A DNA stretch of 64,000 nucleotides. Origin: a virus. The translations under genes and the position numbers were made by a program. The stretch spans positions 32,657 through 96,656 of the IMG/VR virus record IMGVR_UViG_3300043172_000501. The stretch is one strand, 5' to 3'. A model generated the notes under the pieces. It worked only from the letters and a program-made list of their open reading frames with translations, had not been told where the DNA came from and made no database searches. Shown one piece after another: positions 1-7,799 of this stretch (position 1 is the stretch's first letter; each line of letters begins with the position of its first letter).

Positions 1-2
1 AA

Positions 3-821
3 GACAATGATACAGTTTTAATGTTAGATGGCTGGAATCCATCAGTCACAGCACTTGCCTACGCTAGGGCTGTAAGTGGAATAAACTTTAAAATAGTTTT
101 AGCTCTACATGCAGGAACATGGGACATTCACGATCATCTATCAAGATGTGGAATGAGAAACTGGGCACAATATAATGAACTAGGTTGGCTACTCGCTTGT
201 GACTCAGTAATAGTTGCCACAGAATTTCATCGTGATTTAATAATGGATACAGTTGAACTCGTAGCAAGAACCTGGAGCCAGCAAAAAACAGTAAGAAATA
301 AGATCCATGTGACAGGATTCCCATTAGAATTGGGAGAATTAAACGGCTATCAAGTCCCATGGGATAAAAAAAAGAATCAGGTTGTTTTTCCGCATAGAAT
401 AGCACCAGAAAAAGCACCAGAAATATTTGAAGAAGTAAAAGCAATATATGAAAAGATGTATCCAGAGGACAAACTTAAATGGGTAAGAACTCAAGATGTA
501 TTAAAATCACTGACAGGACCAGTTAAACCACAGTTCTATAAAACATTAGCCGAGAGCAAAGTTGCGTTCTCTTCTGCTTTACAAGAAACATGGGGGATTG
601 CCCAACTAGAAGCATGGTATCTCACGGCATCTCCAGTGGTACCTGATAGACTATCCTATAGAGAACTGTACCCAGCTGATACTAAATATGATGACTTAGA
701 AACAGCAGCTAATATGATACATGAAATAACATACGGAAAAAGTCCTATCCCATTTGAACCAACCACAGACCCACGAAACGTATGGCCTGATATAATTAAA
801 ATATTAAAAGGTGATGCATGA
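3..821 (+). CDS. Glycosyltransferase-like protein, 5' end outside window
   Basis: The frame is open to the left edge (six more codons precede the first ATG at 21), so the gene probably starts upstream and 272 residues are visible. The pattern fits the C-terminal half of a GT-B glycosyltransferase: a sugar-nucleotide domain entry around VVFPHRIAPEKAPEIF and a later acidic stretch, ALQETWGIAQLEAW, followed by SPVVPDRLSYRELYP, which resembles the donor-binding EX7E region of GT4-type enzymes. It overlaps the next gene by 4 bases (ATGA), so the two are translationally coupled. Acting next to a DpdA-like enzyme, it could glycosylate a modified DNA base; that is inference. A glycosyltransferase for a surface polymer is the alternative. 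Confidence 0.6.
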   Translation, partial: DNDTVLMLDGWNPSVTALAYARAVSGINFKIVLALHAGTWDIHDHLSRCGMRNWAQYNELGWLLACDSVIVATEFHRDLIMDTVELVARTWSQQKTVRNKIHVTGFPLELGELNGYQVPWDKKKNQVVFPHRIAPEKAPEIFEEVKAIYEKMYPEDKLKWVRTQDVLKSLTGPVKPQFYKTLAESKVAFSSALQETWGIAQLEAWYLTASPVVPDRLSYRELYPADTKYDDLETAANMIHEITYGKSPIPFEPTTDPRNVWPDIIKILKGDA

Positions 822-1831
822 AAATTTATTTTGCTGGAGTAGAAGACCTTGACGACAAGACGAGAGCAGTCAACGATGCTAAAGCAAAAAATGTTTTCGT
901 ATCGTATTACAACTTGACAGAATCATCAAACGCTGCTGCGCAAAAACAACTTTTATATGTCCATAAAAAATTAGGCATCAGGTCAATCATTGATTGTGGA
1001 GCGTTTACGTTTATGCACCTACATAAGAAAGTACAATCAGGCTCCGCCATCGCTGGAGATTCTTCTGAGGCTAAAAAGATTGCTGGGCAAGGAAGTAAAG
1101 TACTACAACTAGAAGCATATCTAAGAAACTACATTTCATGGCTTGAAAAAAACTGGTCACTGATTACATATTTTATTGAGTTAGATATGCAAAGAATGAT
1201 CGGGATAGAGCAAGTAAGAGAATGGCGAAAAATATTCCAGAAACGTGGATTAGGAAGAAAAATGTGGTTAGTGCACCACAGTGGAGACTCCTGGGAAGAT
1301 TTCGTTCGTATAATTGATGAAAGCAAAGTTGAAAATGGCGGGTCAGGCATGTGCGCGATTGAAGGAAAGAATATGAGCAAACCAGAAGGTTTCGATTATT
1401 ATCGATTTGCCAAATACGCTTATGACAACAGAGTAGCAATTCACGCCTTCGCATCGACTAGAGCAGACTTCCTTTCGCAAATACCTGTTACGTCGTCAGA
1501 CTCCACATCTTGGTTACAAGGAACACAATATGGAACAACGGTTGTGTTCGACCCTATACGTGGCGGAGTTATCAGCGGTTCGTATAATACAGCTAAGTCA
1601 GTTAGAGGGAAAAATAAGATTTCTATAATTTCAAACGCCTGGACAAAGTTGATGGCACTTGATGTAACAAATGATGAGAGACTGACCGCAGTTGAAGGCA
1701 ATTTAGTTGAAGCAATAAAAGCGTTCGTCAAGATGGAAGATCATCTAACACAAATGTGGGAAGAAAAAGGTTTTTTCTGGCATGAAGTAGAACGTCAGAA
1801 CGCAGAAAAGATAAGGAAGCTGTATGGCTAA
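818..1831 (+). CDS. dpdA: DpdA-like DNA transglycosylase (TGT superfamily)
   Basis: This 337-residue protein looks like a phage member of the tRNA-guanine transglycosylase superfamily, whose DpdA branch exchanges guanine in DNA for a 7-deazaguanine base. Visible signatures are DCGAF at 59-63 (substrate pocket, compare SGGF/SGAF), IELD with Asp123, a late IHAFASTRADFLSQIP stretch at 208-223, and SSDSTSW at 226-232, where Asp228 would be the nucleophile. The zinc-binding cysteine cluster of bacterial TGT is not evident. It is coupled to the glycosyltransferase before it and overlaps the ParB-like gene after it by 8 bases. Queuosine-precursor genes (folE, queD, queE, queC) are not in the window, so the modified base is unknown. 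Confidence 0.68.
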   Translation: MKIYFAGVEDLDDKTRAVNDAKAKNVFVSYYNLTESSNAAAQKQLLYVHKKLGIRSIIDCGAFTFMHLHKKVQSGSAIAGDSSEAKKIAGQGSKVLQLEAYLRNYISWLEKNWSLITYFIELDMQRMIGIEQVREWRKIFQKRGLGRKMWLVHHSGDSWEDFVRIIDESKVENGGSGMCAIEGKNMSKPEGFDYYRFAKYAYDNRVAIHAFASTRADFLSQIPVTSSDSTSWLQGTQYGTTVVFDPIRGGVISGSYNTAKSVRGKNKISIISNAWTKLMALDVTNDERLTAVEGNLVEAIKAFVKMEDHLTQMWEEKGFFWHEVERQNAEKIRKLYG

Positions 1832-2645
1832 AACACAAAAAAGAAAACAAGTTAGAAAGACGAAAAAAGTCGGTACTAAAGCTAAAAGAACTAAAGGCTT
1901 CGGCATGAAGCACAGAGGCGACCGCATCACTATTAAAACAGATGAACTTTCTGAAAATCCTTGGAACCCTAATGAACAAGATGATGATATGAAAAAGAGA
2001 ACTGGAGCATCACTTCATAAGTTCGGCATCGTATCTGAAGTTCTAGTGCGAGAGATAGGCCCCGACAATAAAGAGAAAGAAGGACTAGCCGAAGAAAAAG
2101 GCTACCAAGTTATTGATGGTGAACACAGATGGAGAGAATGTGTAAAGTCTAAGATCCCCAGGATAGAAGTTAGAAACTTAGGAGTTATTTCTGACTACGA
2201 AGCCATGAAGATGACACCAACAATGAATGACTTAAGTGGAGATCCAGAGCCGATAGCTTTAGCCGAGTTGATGGCTGAACTAGATAAAGATGGCAAACGA
2301 GAAGACATGGAAGATGTTTTCCCTTACTCCGCAAAAGAAATCGACGGAATGATCAAGTTGACTGACATCGACAAGTACTTCTTGAGCCCTTCCAGTAAAC
2401 GTCTAAATGAAAAGACCAGATCACAAGACGGCGTCCCATTCAAAGCAGGAAACAGAAAAGCCAAATTACCAATTCCATTAGGCAGTCAATTTATTAAATT
2501 GTATGAAAACATTGCCGGTGAAGTTATGACCATGGACCCCGTGGCAGTAATAGATAGAATGGCACAACTATTATTAGGCGCCATGAAACAGGCGACAGCT
2601 GATGAAGCCCTTGAGTTGATTGAGGAGAATGAAGATGGCAACTAA
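1824..2645 (+). CDS. ParB/Srx-fold protein, copy 1
   Basis: The 273-residue protein begins with a Lys/Arg-rich tail (residues 1-35) that probably binds nucleic acid. A ParB/sulfiredoxin-like domain follows, with ENPWNPN at 44-50 and the diagnostic VIDGEHRW at 96-103. The rest is helical and acidic. It is paralogous to the next gene along its length. In bacterial Dpd islands a ParB-related protein (DpdB) works with DpdA to insert the deazaguanine base, so a helper role here is plausible given the overlap with the DpdA-like gene. A nuclease or CTP-dependent DNA-binding role cannot be excluded. Confidence 0.7.
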   Translation: MAKTQKRKQVRKTKKVGTKAKRTKGFGMKHRGDRITIKTDELSENPWNPNEQDDDMKKRTGASLHKFGIVSEVLVREIGPDNKEKEGLAEEKGYQVIDGEHRWRECVKSKIPRIEVRNLGVISDYEAMKMTPTMNDLSGDPEPIALAELMAELDKDGKREDMEDVFPYSAKEIDGMIKLTDIDKYFLSPSSKRLNEKTRSQDGVPFKAGNRKAKLPIPLGSQFIKLYENIAGEVMTMDPVAVIDRMAQLLLGAMKQATADEALELIEENEDGN

Positions 2646-3366
2646 ATTAAAAGAAGGATGGTTCGGAGCTAAATCGAGAGGCAAAAGAACATCCGCACCA
2701 ATTCATGAGCTGAAGCCAAATCCTTGGAACCCTAATAAACAATCAGCTATGGTGGCATCACGTATGGGCGTGTCCATGAGTAAATTCGGAATAATCAAAG
2801 AACTTTTAGTACGACAGATCGGACCCAATAATAAAGAAGGTTTCGGGAAAGCAAAGATAGCTGCTTACCAAATTGTTGACGGTGAACATAGATGGAAAGA
2901 AATCCAGAGCGCAGGACTATCAACAGTCGAAATAAGGGATTTAGGCATTATGGCAGATTACGAAGCTAAAGAATTAACAGTAGTAATGAATGAGCTTAGT
3001 GGAGATCCTAATCCGATAAAACTGTCCTCGCTAATATCTGAACTAGAAAAAGCAGGACTACGTGAAGACTTTGAAGAGATTGCCCCTTATACCACTGAAG
3101 AAGTCGACACCTTACTAAAAATTCAAGATATAGAAGATTCTGAACTTTTCGGAGGAGAAGATAAAAAATCAAAAAAAGATAATAAAAAAGATGAAGCTTA
3201 TACTTTTCAAATCGGACCACACAGGGGAATACTTCCACAAGATGTTGCCGAGAAATTTGAAACAGTAATGACAAAAGTTGCTGAAAAGCTTGCCACTACT
3301 GACACTGTGGTGATTGTATCAGCAATTAGTAAGATACTTGAGACTATGCAATCCGTTAAAAGATAA
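2635..3366 (+). CDS. ParB/Srx-fold protein, copy 2
   Basis: A 243-residue tandem paralogue of the previous gene, with the same PNPWNPN (29-34) and VDGEHRW (81-87) motifs and a matching NELSGDP stretch. The ATG at 2635 is chosen because AGGAG at 2623-2627 sits about 7 bases upstream; the longer TTG-initiated frame at 2620 would begin on top of that ribosome site. The start lies inside the end of copy 1 (11-base overlap). Its N-terminal basic tail is shorter than that of copy 1, and it has a Lys-rich stretch near residues 175-190. It closes the possible modification operon; the promoter at 3411 follows. Confidence 0.68.
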   Translation: MATKLKEGWFGAKSRGKRTSAPIHELKPNPWNPNKQSAMVASRMGVSMSKFGIIKELLVRQIGPNNKEGFGKAKIAAYQIVDGEHRWKEIQSAGLSTVEIRDLGIMADYEAKELTVVMNELSGDPNPIKLSSLISELEKAGLREDFEEIAPYTTEEVDTLLKIQDIEDSELFGGEDKKSKKDNKKDEAYTFQIGPHRGILPQDVAEKFETVMTKVAEKLATTDTVVIVSAISKILETMQSVKR

Positions 3367-3390
3367 CAAAATACTATCTCTCTACTCACA

Positions 3391-3444
3391 CCTGTCCAGC
3401 ATCTTATTTCTTGAAATGAACCATATATACCTTTATAATAAAGG
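3391..3444 (+). promoter_or_regulatory. Promoter module A (conserved upstream box, -35/-10, palindromic -10)
   Basis: TTGAAA at 3411-3416 and TATAAT at 3434-3439 are separated by exactly 17 bases. CCTGTCCAG at 3391-3399 lies 11 bases before the -35 box, and the -10 box is embedded in CCTTTATAATAAAGG (3430-3444), which has six-base inverted arms. The same three elements with identical spacing recur at 15954-16007, so this is a shared promoter/operator module. It drives the gene at 3489. Confidence 0.75.
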
Positions 3445-3488
3445 GACAGATAAGACACACTATCACTAGGGCTTAGAGGTTTGAATCT

Positions 3489-4220
3489 ATGACAAAGAAA
3501 CAGTATTTAATAAATGAAGAAACTTTCCAAGAGTGGGAAATAAACACAAGAAAACTCCGCACACTAATTAGTTGCATGTTAGTTGCAATTCCACAATTAA
3601 GAATAAAATTCAAAGATGAAGTTAAAATCTGGAAGATAACGCCTAGAATAAACAGGAAATCACACACCACGTTTCGCAATACAATTTATTATTCTAGTAG
3701 ACAACGTGCCATAGAAAATCAAGATTTATTCTTTAAGGTTTTATGTCATGAGTTCATACATCTACTGCAAAGAAAAGCGTTTGGGGGTTTCTTCCATTTC
3801 ATTCGCTACACAGATCCTCAAGTAACATCAATGATAGTACCAGCTATATTTGGAACAGCGATGATAGTAGGAGGAGACACAGTAACTGGGTTACTATTTT
3901 ACGGCTTAACATTATTTCTTATAGCGCCATGGCAATCCCAGTCAAGAGCAGAGATGGAGTGCGAAGCTTATACTATGAATCTAGCTATTGAACAGTGGAA
4001 GTATGGAGAAATAAGACAAAAGAAGAAAGACGAAGTAATTAAGAGTCTAACGAGCCCACTGTATTACTTTATGATATGGAATAAATCCACTGCAGAAAAA
4101 TTAGTAGATAAAATGGTAGAATCAGTTCAAGACTGTCAAAAAAATAAACCTGATTGTTTTAAAATATCAAAAGCTTTTAATATCGTATTCAATATTATAG
4201 AAGAAGAAAAAAATAAGTGA
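3489..4220 (+). CDS. Membrane-associated HEXXH metallopeptidase-like protein
   Basis: This 243-residue protein has HEFIH at 87-91, the zinc-binding HEXXH signature of zincin peptidases, and a downstream acidic AEMECEAY stretch (154-161) that could supply the third ligand. Between them lies a hydrophobic region (about 114-148) long enough for one or two membrane passes. The start has AGAGG upstream and follows promoter module A directly. It stands as a single gene between the modification locus and SSB. The substrate is unknown; an action on the host envelope or on host membrane proteins early in infection is speculative. Confidence 0.55.
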   Translation: MTKKQYLINEETFQEWEINTRKLRTLISCMLVAIPQLRIKFKDEVKIWKITPRINRKSHTTFRNTIYYSSRQRAIENQDLFFKVLCHEFIHLLQRKAFGGFFHFIRYTDPQVTSMIVPAIFGTAMIVGGDTVTGLLFYGLTLFLIAPWQSQSRAEMECEAYTMNLAIEQWKYGEIRQKKKDEVIKSLTSPLYYFMIWNKSTAEKLVDKMVESVQDCQKNKPDCFKISKAFNIVFNIIEEEKNK

Positions 4221-4277
4221 ACAGCCAATGAAGGCTGACAACTATATCTAGCCCAGAACTAGAAGAAGGAGATGCTA

Positions 4278-4796
4278 ATGTCATCTGAAGCGAAAGTAAT
4301 CTTAATAGGAAACTTAGGAAAAGATCCTGAAATGAAAACAACACAAAATGGAACTGCAAAATGCAATTTCAGTGTGGCAACAAGTCGCAAATGGAAATCT
4401 AAAGACGGAACACCACAAGAAAAAACCCTATGGCACAGAGTTATCGTCTGGGGAAAACAGGCAGAAAATTGTGCGAAATATTTATCCAAAGGTAGCAAGG
4501 TCTATATTGATGGTGAGATGGACCAACTGAACTGGGAAGACAAGAAAACAGGCGAACAAAAGTCGATGCAAGAAATAATCGGACATCGTGTCGTTTTTCT
4601 CTCAACAAAAAGAGAGAGCCAAGGGCAAAACCAGAACAACAACCAGCAGAATAACCAACAGAATAACCAACAGAACAACCAGAAGCATAGCAAGAATCTC
4701 CCGCAAAATAATTCTGGCAACCAAGGCACCTACCAAGGAAACGACGACCGAGGAGGCGGACAAGACTTTGGTAACGATGATGATATTCCGTTTTAA
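4278..4796 (+). CDS. ssb: Single-stranded DNA-binding protein
   Basis: A bacterial-type SSB of 172 residues. The N-terminal OB fold shows the family pattern VILIGNLGKDPE, then FSVATSRKW, LWHRVIVWGKQAE and LSKGSKVYIDGE. A Gln/Asn-rich linker (repeated NNQQ units, about 117-140) follows, and the protein ends in the acidic DDDIPF tip that recruits replication and repair partners. The ATG at 4278 is preferred over the one at 4272 because AAGGAG ends at 4271, leaving a normal 6-base spacer. It coats single-stranded DNA during phage replication. This is one of the few replication genes visible in the window. Confidence 0.95.
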   Translation: MSSEAKVILIGNLGKDPEMKTTQNGTAKCNFSVATSRKWKSKDGTPQEKTLWHRVIVWGKQAENCAKYLSKGSKVYIDGEMDQLNWEDKKTGEQKSMQEIIGHRVVFLSTKRESQGQNQNNNQQNNQQNNQQNNQKHSKNLPQNNSGNQGTYQGNDDRGGGQDFGNDDDIPF

Positions 4797-4899
4797 CCAG
4801 TAAACCTTTATTGATAAAACTTTTTAGTGACATAGACAGCCCGAAGTGTTACAGTTCTAAGATTAAAACGCACAAACAATCTAGCTATTTAGAGGAAAC

Positions 4900-5124
4900 A
4901 TGACCAATAGAATAATCAAAGTTAAAAGTGACCCTGCTCGCTTCAGAAGGACTAAGGTTTTCGTACACGAAATCATAAGCATATCAAAAGATGTGTCTAC
5001 TTGTGCTGACGTAATAAGAAAATTCCCTAAATTAACAACCAGTGATCTACGAGCTGCCTATGCCTACTATTTCTTCAATAAAGAAGAAGTAGACCAAAAT
5101 ATAAAAAAAGAAAGTGTAAAATAA
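4900..5124 (+). CDS. DUF433-like small protein
   Basis: Seventy-four residues. The stretch VIRKFPKLTTSDLRAAYAYY matches the end of the DUF433 winged-helix family (the usual form is yP.Lt.edI.aAl.yy), a family that includes antitoxin-like proteins. The start has AGAGG upstream. No toxin partner is adjacent; the next gene, 3 bases on, is a methyltransferase. DNA binding is plausible but not shown. Confidence 0.5.
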   Translation: MTNRIIKVKSDPARFRRTKVFVHEIISISKDVSTCADVIRKFPKLTTSDLRAAYAYYFFNKEEVDQNIKKESVK

Positions 5125-5127
5125 GCT

Positions 5128-5793
5128 ATGGACAAAACGTTCAAGTTAACAAACCCACTGCCAGAAGCTCAAGGCAAAGCTGAAAATGATCACTGGCCCA
5201 CGCCACCACTTCTTGCAAAACAAGCATTATCTTTTGCAATAAATCTTTTACCAAATCCCAGTGTGCCTATTTCCATATTAGAACCAGGTGCTGGCGACCG
5301 GGCTCCATTTCTAACTGCCGCAACTGATAGTTCAAGTTTACTATTCACAGCGAGAGGAATAGAATATCGAGACGTTGAAGTTCCTGAACATTTAAACGGT
5401 AAAACTATTTGGCATAAGAACTGTGATTATTTAAAGTGGAGTATTGATAATCAAAAACGCCCAGATCTAATAATCACAAATCCGCCGTTTAGCCTGGCAC
5501 AAGAGTTCATTGAGCATTCTATTGATATGGTTAAGCCAGATGGAATAGTCGTAATGTTATTACAAACAGGATTCGAAGGCTCAGTTAAGAGGCGAGAGTT
5601 TTGGGGACAGAACAAACCCTTTAAAAGATTACTAGTAAGACCTCGCCCTTCATTTGGTGGCGGTTCTGATAGTAGAGAATACGGAATATATTTCTGGGCA
5701 GGAAGAACGCTTGACACTTTCCTACATCAAACTGGTAGAAACCATTGTGATATGGATTTCATTGATAACGATGGACCATGGAGTAAATTATGA
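5128..5793 (+). CDS. DNA N6-adenine methyltransferase-like protein
   Basis: This 221-residue class I SAM-dependent enzyme has an HWPTP entry motif (22-26) seen in phage Dam-like proteins, motif I LEPGAG at 51-56 for S-adenosylmethionine, and catalytic motif IV NPPF at 118-121, the form used for N6-adenine. It likely methylates adenines in phage DNA, giving protection from host restriction, although some relatives are inactive or act on other substrates. It overlaps the next gene by 4 bases. No cognate restriction endonuclease is next to it, so it looks like an orphan methylase. Confidence 0.8.
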   Translation: MDKTFKLTNPLPEAQGKAENDHWPTPPLLAKQALSFAINLLPNPSVPISILEPGAGDRAPFLTAATDSSSLLFTARGIEYRDVEVPEHLNGKTIWHKNCDYLKWSIDNQKRPDLIITNPPFSLAQEFIEHSIDMVKPDGIVVMLLQTGFEGSVKRREFWGQNKPFKRLLVRPRPSFGGGSDSREYGIYFWAGRTLDTFLHQTGRNHCDMDFIDNDGPWSKL

Positions 5794-6011
5794 CAAACCC
5801 AATATGTGTAAAATGTAGAAGACATATGGATTGCATCGAGAATAGTGCAATCGTAAGATGGAGAAAAGTCTGGAGTAAAAGAGTTGATTTGTATAAATGT
5901 TCTGAGTGTAAAGCTCAAATTGCCATACTTCCTATAAAAGGGACAGGATTTGAAGATAGGGCAACACCACCAGCATCAGCAAATAAAGTAGTAGAAATGA
6001 TAGAAGGCTGA
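5790..6011 (+). CDS. Small zinc-ribbon protein
   Basis: Seventy-three residues with two CxxC-type knuckles: CVKC near residues 6-9 and CSEC near 37-40, a typical zinc-ribbon arrangement. The rest is not recognisable. The start overlaps the methyltransferase stop (ATGA). Function unknown; similar small zinc proteins recur in this accessory region. Confidence 0.6.
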   Translation: MTNPICVKCRRHMDCIENSAIVRWRKVWSKRVDLYKCSECKAQIAILPIKGTGFEDRATPPASANKVVEMIEG

Positions 6012-6033
6012 ACACGCACAGTCAGGAGAATAC

Positions 6034-6558
6034 ATGGGGAAACGCAAAAACATCAAAGACCGACTGTTATCAAAAATAAAAATTGATAAGAAGACAGACT
6101 GCTGGATTTGGCAAGGAGCCCAAAAAGGCAGAGGTTACGGGGCAGTACATTACAATAAAAAACTCAGGCGAGCACATAGGGTTTCTTTTGAAGTATTCGT
6201 TGGGGAAATAAAAAAAGGGAAAATACTATTACACAGTTGTAACAACCCTCTTTGCATTAACCCTAAACACTTGAGTCCAGGAACTCATCAAGAAAACACT
6301 AAGCAAATGATTGAAGAAGGTAGAGCTAATCCACCTAAAGGCGAGAAACATTACGCTGCAAAATTAAATAAGAAAGATGTAGCAGAAATAAAAAGTCTAA
6401 TCGAAGAAACGAACCTCAGCAACGCAAAAATAGCAGAACGGTTCAATGTTGATCGGAGAAGTATTTGGGGAATACGATTAGGAAAAACTTGGAAACATAT
6501 AAAATATATTCCAAAAAAAGGTCAATTAAATCTTTTCAAAATGGCAGGAGTAAACTGA
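6034..6558 (+). CDS. HNH homing endonuclease
   Basis: A free-standing HNH nuclease of 174 residues. The N-terminal CWIWQGAQ...GYG and AHRVSFEVFVG segments lead to HSCNNPLCINPKHLSPGTHQEN, the beta-beta-alpha metal core with its conserved Asn and His. A C-terminal helix-turn-helix-like part (ISERF-type pattern, AKIAERFNVDRRSIWGI) probably recognises DNA. AGGAG lies upstream of the ATG. Such genes are mobile elements in phage genomes that spread by cutting unoccupied sites. It is inserted between two small genes and overlaps the next start by one base. Confidence 0.9.
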   Translation: MGKRKNIKDRLLSKIKIDKKTDCWIWQGAQKGRGYGAVHYNKKLRRAHRVSFEVFVGEIKKGKILLHSCNNPLCINPKHLSPGTHQENTKQMIEEGRANPPKGEKHYAAKLNKKDVAEIKSLIEETNLSNAKIAERFNVDRRSIWGIRLGKTWKHIKYIPKKGQLNLFKMAGVN

Positions 6559-6755
6559 TGTCACTATCACTAGGACAAGCTAAATGCACAAAAGAATTTC
6601 CAAGCGGATTAGCAATAAGTGTAACTACTGAAGAACATGGGGTATTATCGATCCCTAATTCAGGAGTACATGACGATTCAGACGTTTGGAAATTAAGACA
6701 AGAAGGCGATTTGATTATCAAAGATTGGTTCGCAGAAAAAAAGGGGTTCCTATGA
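6558..6755 (+). CDS. Small conserved phage protein
   Basis: Sixty-five residues starting at the TGATG junction with the HNH gene; a longer frame from 6465 would lie inside that gene and is rejected. The sequence has VHDDSDVWKLRQEGDLIIKD and ends WFAEKKG, a pattern I recall from many small phage proteins of unknown role. No signal peptide or zinc motif is seen. Confidence 0.6.
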   Translation: MSLSLGQAKCTKEFPSGLAISVTTEEHGVLSIPNSGVHDDSDVWKLRQEGDLIIKDWFAEKKGFL

Positions 6756-7150
6756 AACAAGAGGAAAAAAACCAATTAACGTTAGATGCTGCAAATGAGA
6801 TGTCTAACAAGATGAAACCAGCAACAGCACCTGATGCCAGGTATCATAGTATTCATGAAATGGCACAACATATGATTGAAGGAGATTATCCCAAGGTAAC
6901 AAGGGCGATAATGAAAGGCTTGATGTGTCAAGTTCAAACAATATCAGAAGCAGAAGGTAACAACTTAGATATCATCACTAACGAAAACGTCATAAATTAT
7001 GACAAGTCGATTAACATACCCGAGTTTAATACACTTGAAGAAGAGTTAGCTGATAACATTATCCGCACGATGAACTACGCACAGAGCAAACACTTAAGAT
7101 TGCCAGAAGTTCTTCTCGCTAAAATAGAATACAAACAAAAAAACATCTAA
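6752..7150 (+). CDS. MazG-like protein (possible nucleotide pyrophosphohydrolase)
   Basis: The protein has 132 residues when started at ATG 6752, which has AGGGG upstream and overlaps the previous stop (ATGA). The C-terminal part, EEELADNIIRTMNYA followed by a final LAKIEYKQKN, matches the second half of MazG/all-alpha NTP pyrophosphatases (ExxD then a helix ending KxxYN). The first EExxE helix is not obvious in the N-terminal half, so activity is uncertain. Phage MazG-like enzymes adjust nucleotide or ppGpp pools. Confidence 0.45.
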   Translation: MKQEEKNQLTLDAANEMSNKMKPATAPDARYHSIHEMAQHMIEGDYPKVTRAIMKGLMCQVQTISEAEGNNLDIITNENVINYDKSINIPEFNTLEEELADNIIRTMNYAQSKHLRLPEVLLAKIEYKQKNI

Positions 7151-7169
7151 CAAAATAATGGGGATCATT

Positions 7170-7427
7170 GTGAGAAAGTACAAAGTAGAATTTGAAATGG
7201 TTGTTGACCCTAAAGCATCAGATAAAGATGTCAAAGAGTTCATACATTACAGAATAGGAAGTCGTTTCCAGATGCATATGGATAACACTCTAGTAGGAAA
7301 AGAAATAGAACCGTACCCAGGGACAGTAAAGATAACACCAGTACCAGATTACGCAGAACATAGAAATGGACCAGGTAAAGTAGGACCAGGTAGAGTTATT
7401 ATTGAAAAGAAGGCAAATCATGGATGA
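7170..7427 (+). CDS. Hypothetical protein
   Basis: Eighty-five residues from GTG 7170, preferred because GGGG at 7160-7163 gives a ribosome site 6 bases upstream; an ATG at 7158 lacks one. The protein begins RKYKVEFEMVVDPKAS and ends in a Gly/Pro-rich, then basic tail. No recognised domain. It overlaps the next gene by 8 bases. Confidence 0.5.
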   Translation: MRKYKVEFEMVVDPKASDKDVKEFIHYRIGSRFQMHMDNTLVGKEIEPYPGTVKITPVPDYAEHRNGPGKVGPGRVIIEKKANHG

Positions 7428-7755
7428 TATTTATAAAGTATGGGTTCAAGTTCAACGAATAAATGATGATAAAAAGATTTATGAGAATACAAGAATGCCG
7501 GACGAAGCAGGGGAGTTCACTAACATAGAAGAAGCAGAAGATTTTGCTGATTCAGTCCTTCAAGCATCTACCGTATTACACGCTGTTAAATCTAGAACAG
7601 AAGAGAGAATAATTGGCAAAATTGAAAAAGTAGGAGATGTAGTTCATACTTTTTTAAAAAAACATGTAGATAACGGAACACTGAGATCATTTGTAGAAGG
7701 CAAATGTGAAAAAGAAAAATGCACATGTGCAAACAAAGAAACAACACCAGCGTAA
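7420..7755 (+). CDS. Hypothetical acidic protein with C-terminal cysteines
   Basis: One hundred and eleven residues from ATG 7420, with GAAGG 6-7 bases upstream; the TTG at 7402 is an unlikely start. Mostly alpha-helical and acidic, with a Cys-Lys-rich end (CEKEKCTCANK). No family is recognised. Confidence 0.55.
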   Translation: MDDIYKVWVQVQRINDDKKIYENTRMPDEAGEFTNIEEAEDFADSVLQASTVLHAVKSRTEERIIGKIEKVGDVVHTFLKKHVDNGTLRSFVEGKCEKEKCTCANKETTPA

Positions 7756-7799
7756 TTGAAGGGATATTAAACACCTTCAAAGGTGCCAAGGTGATCAGT

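Noticed and set aside
4441-4833. Minus and alternate-frame ORFs over the SSB gene
   Set aside because: They mirror the repetitive Gln/Asn linker codons and the conserved OB fold; no SD and no family resemblance.
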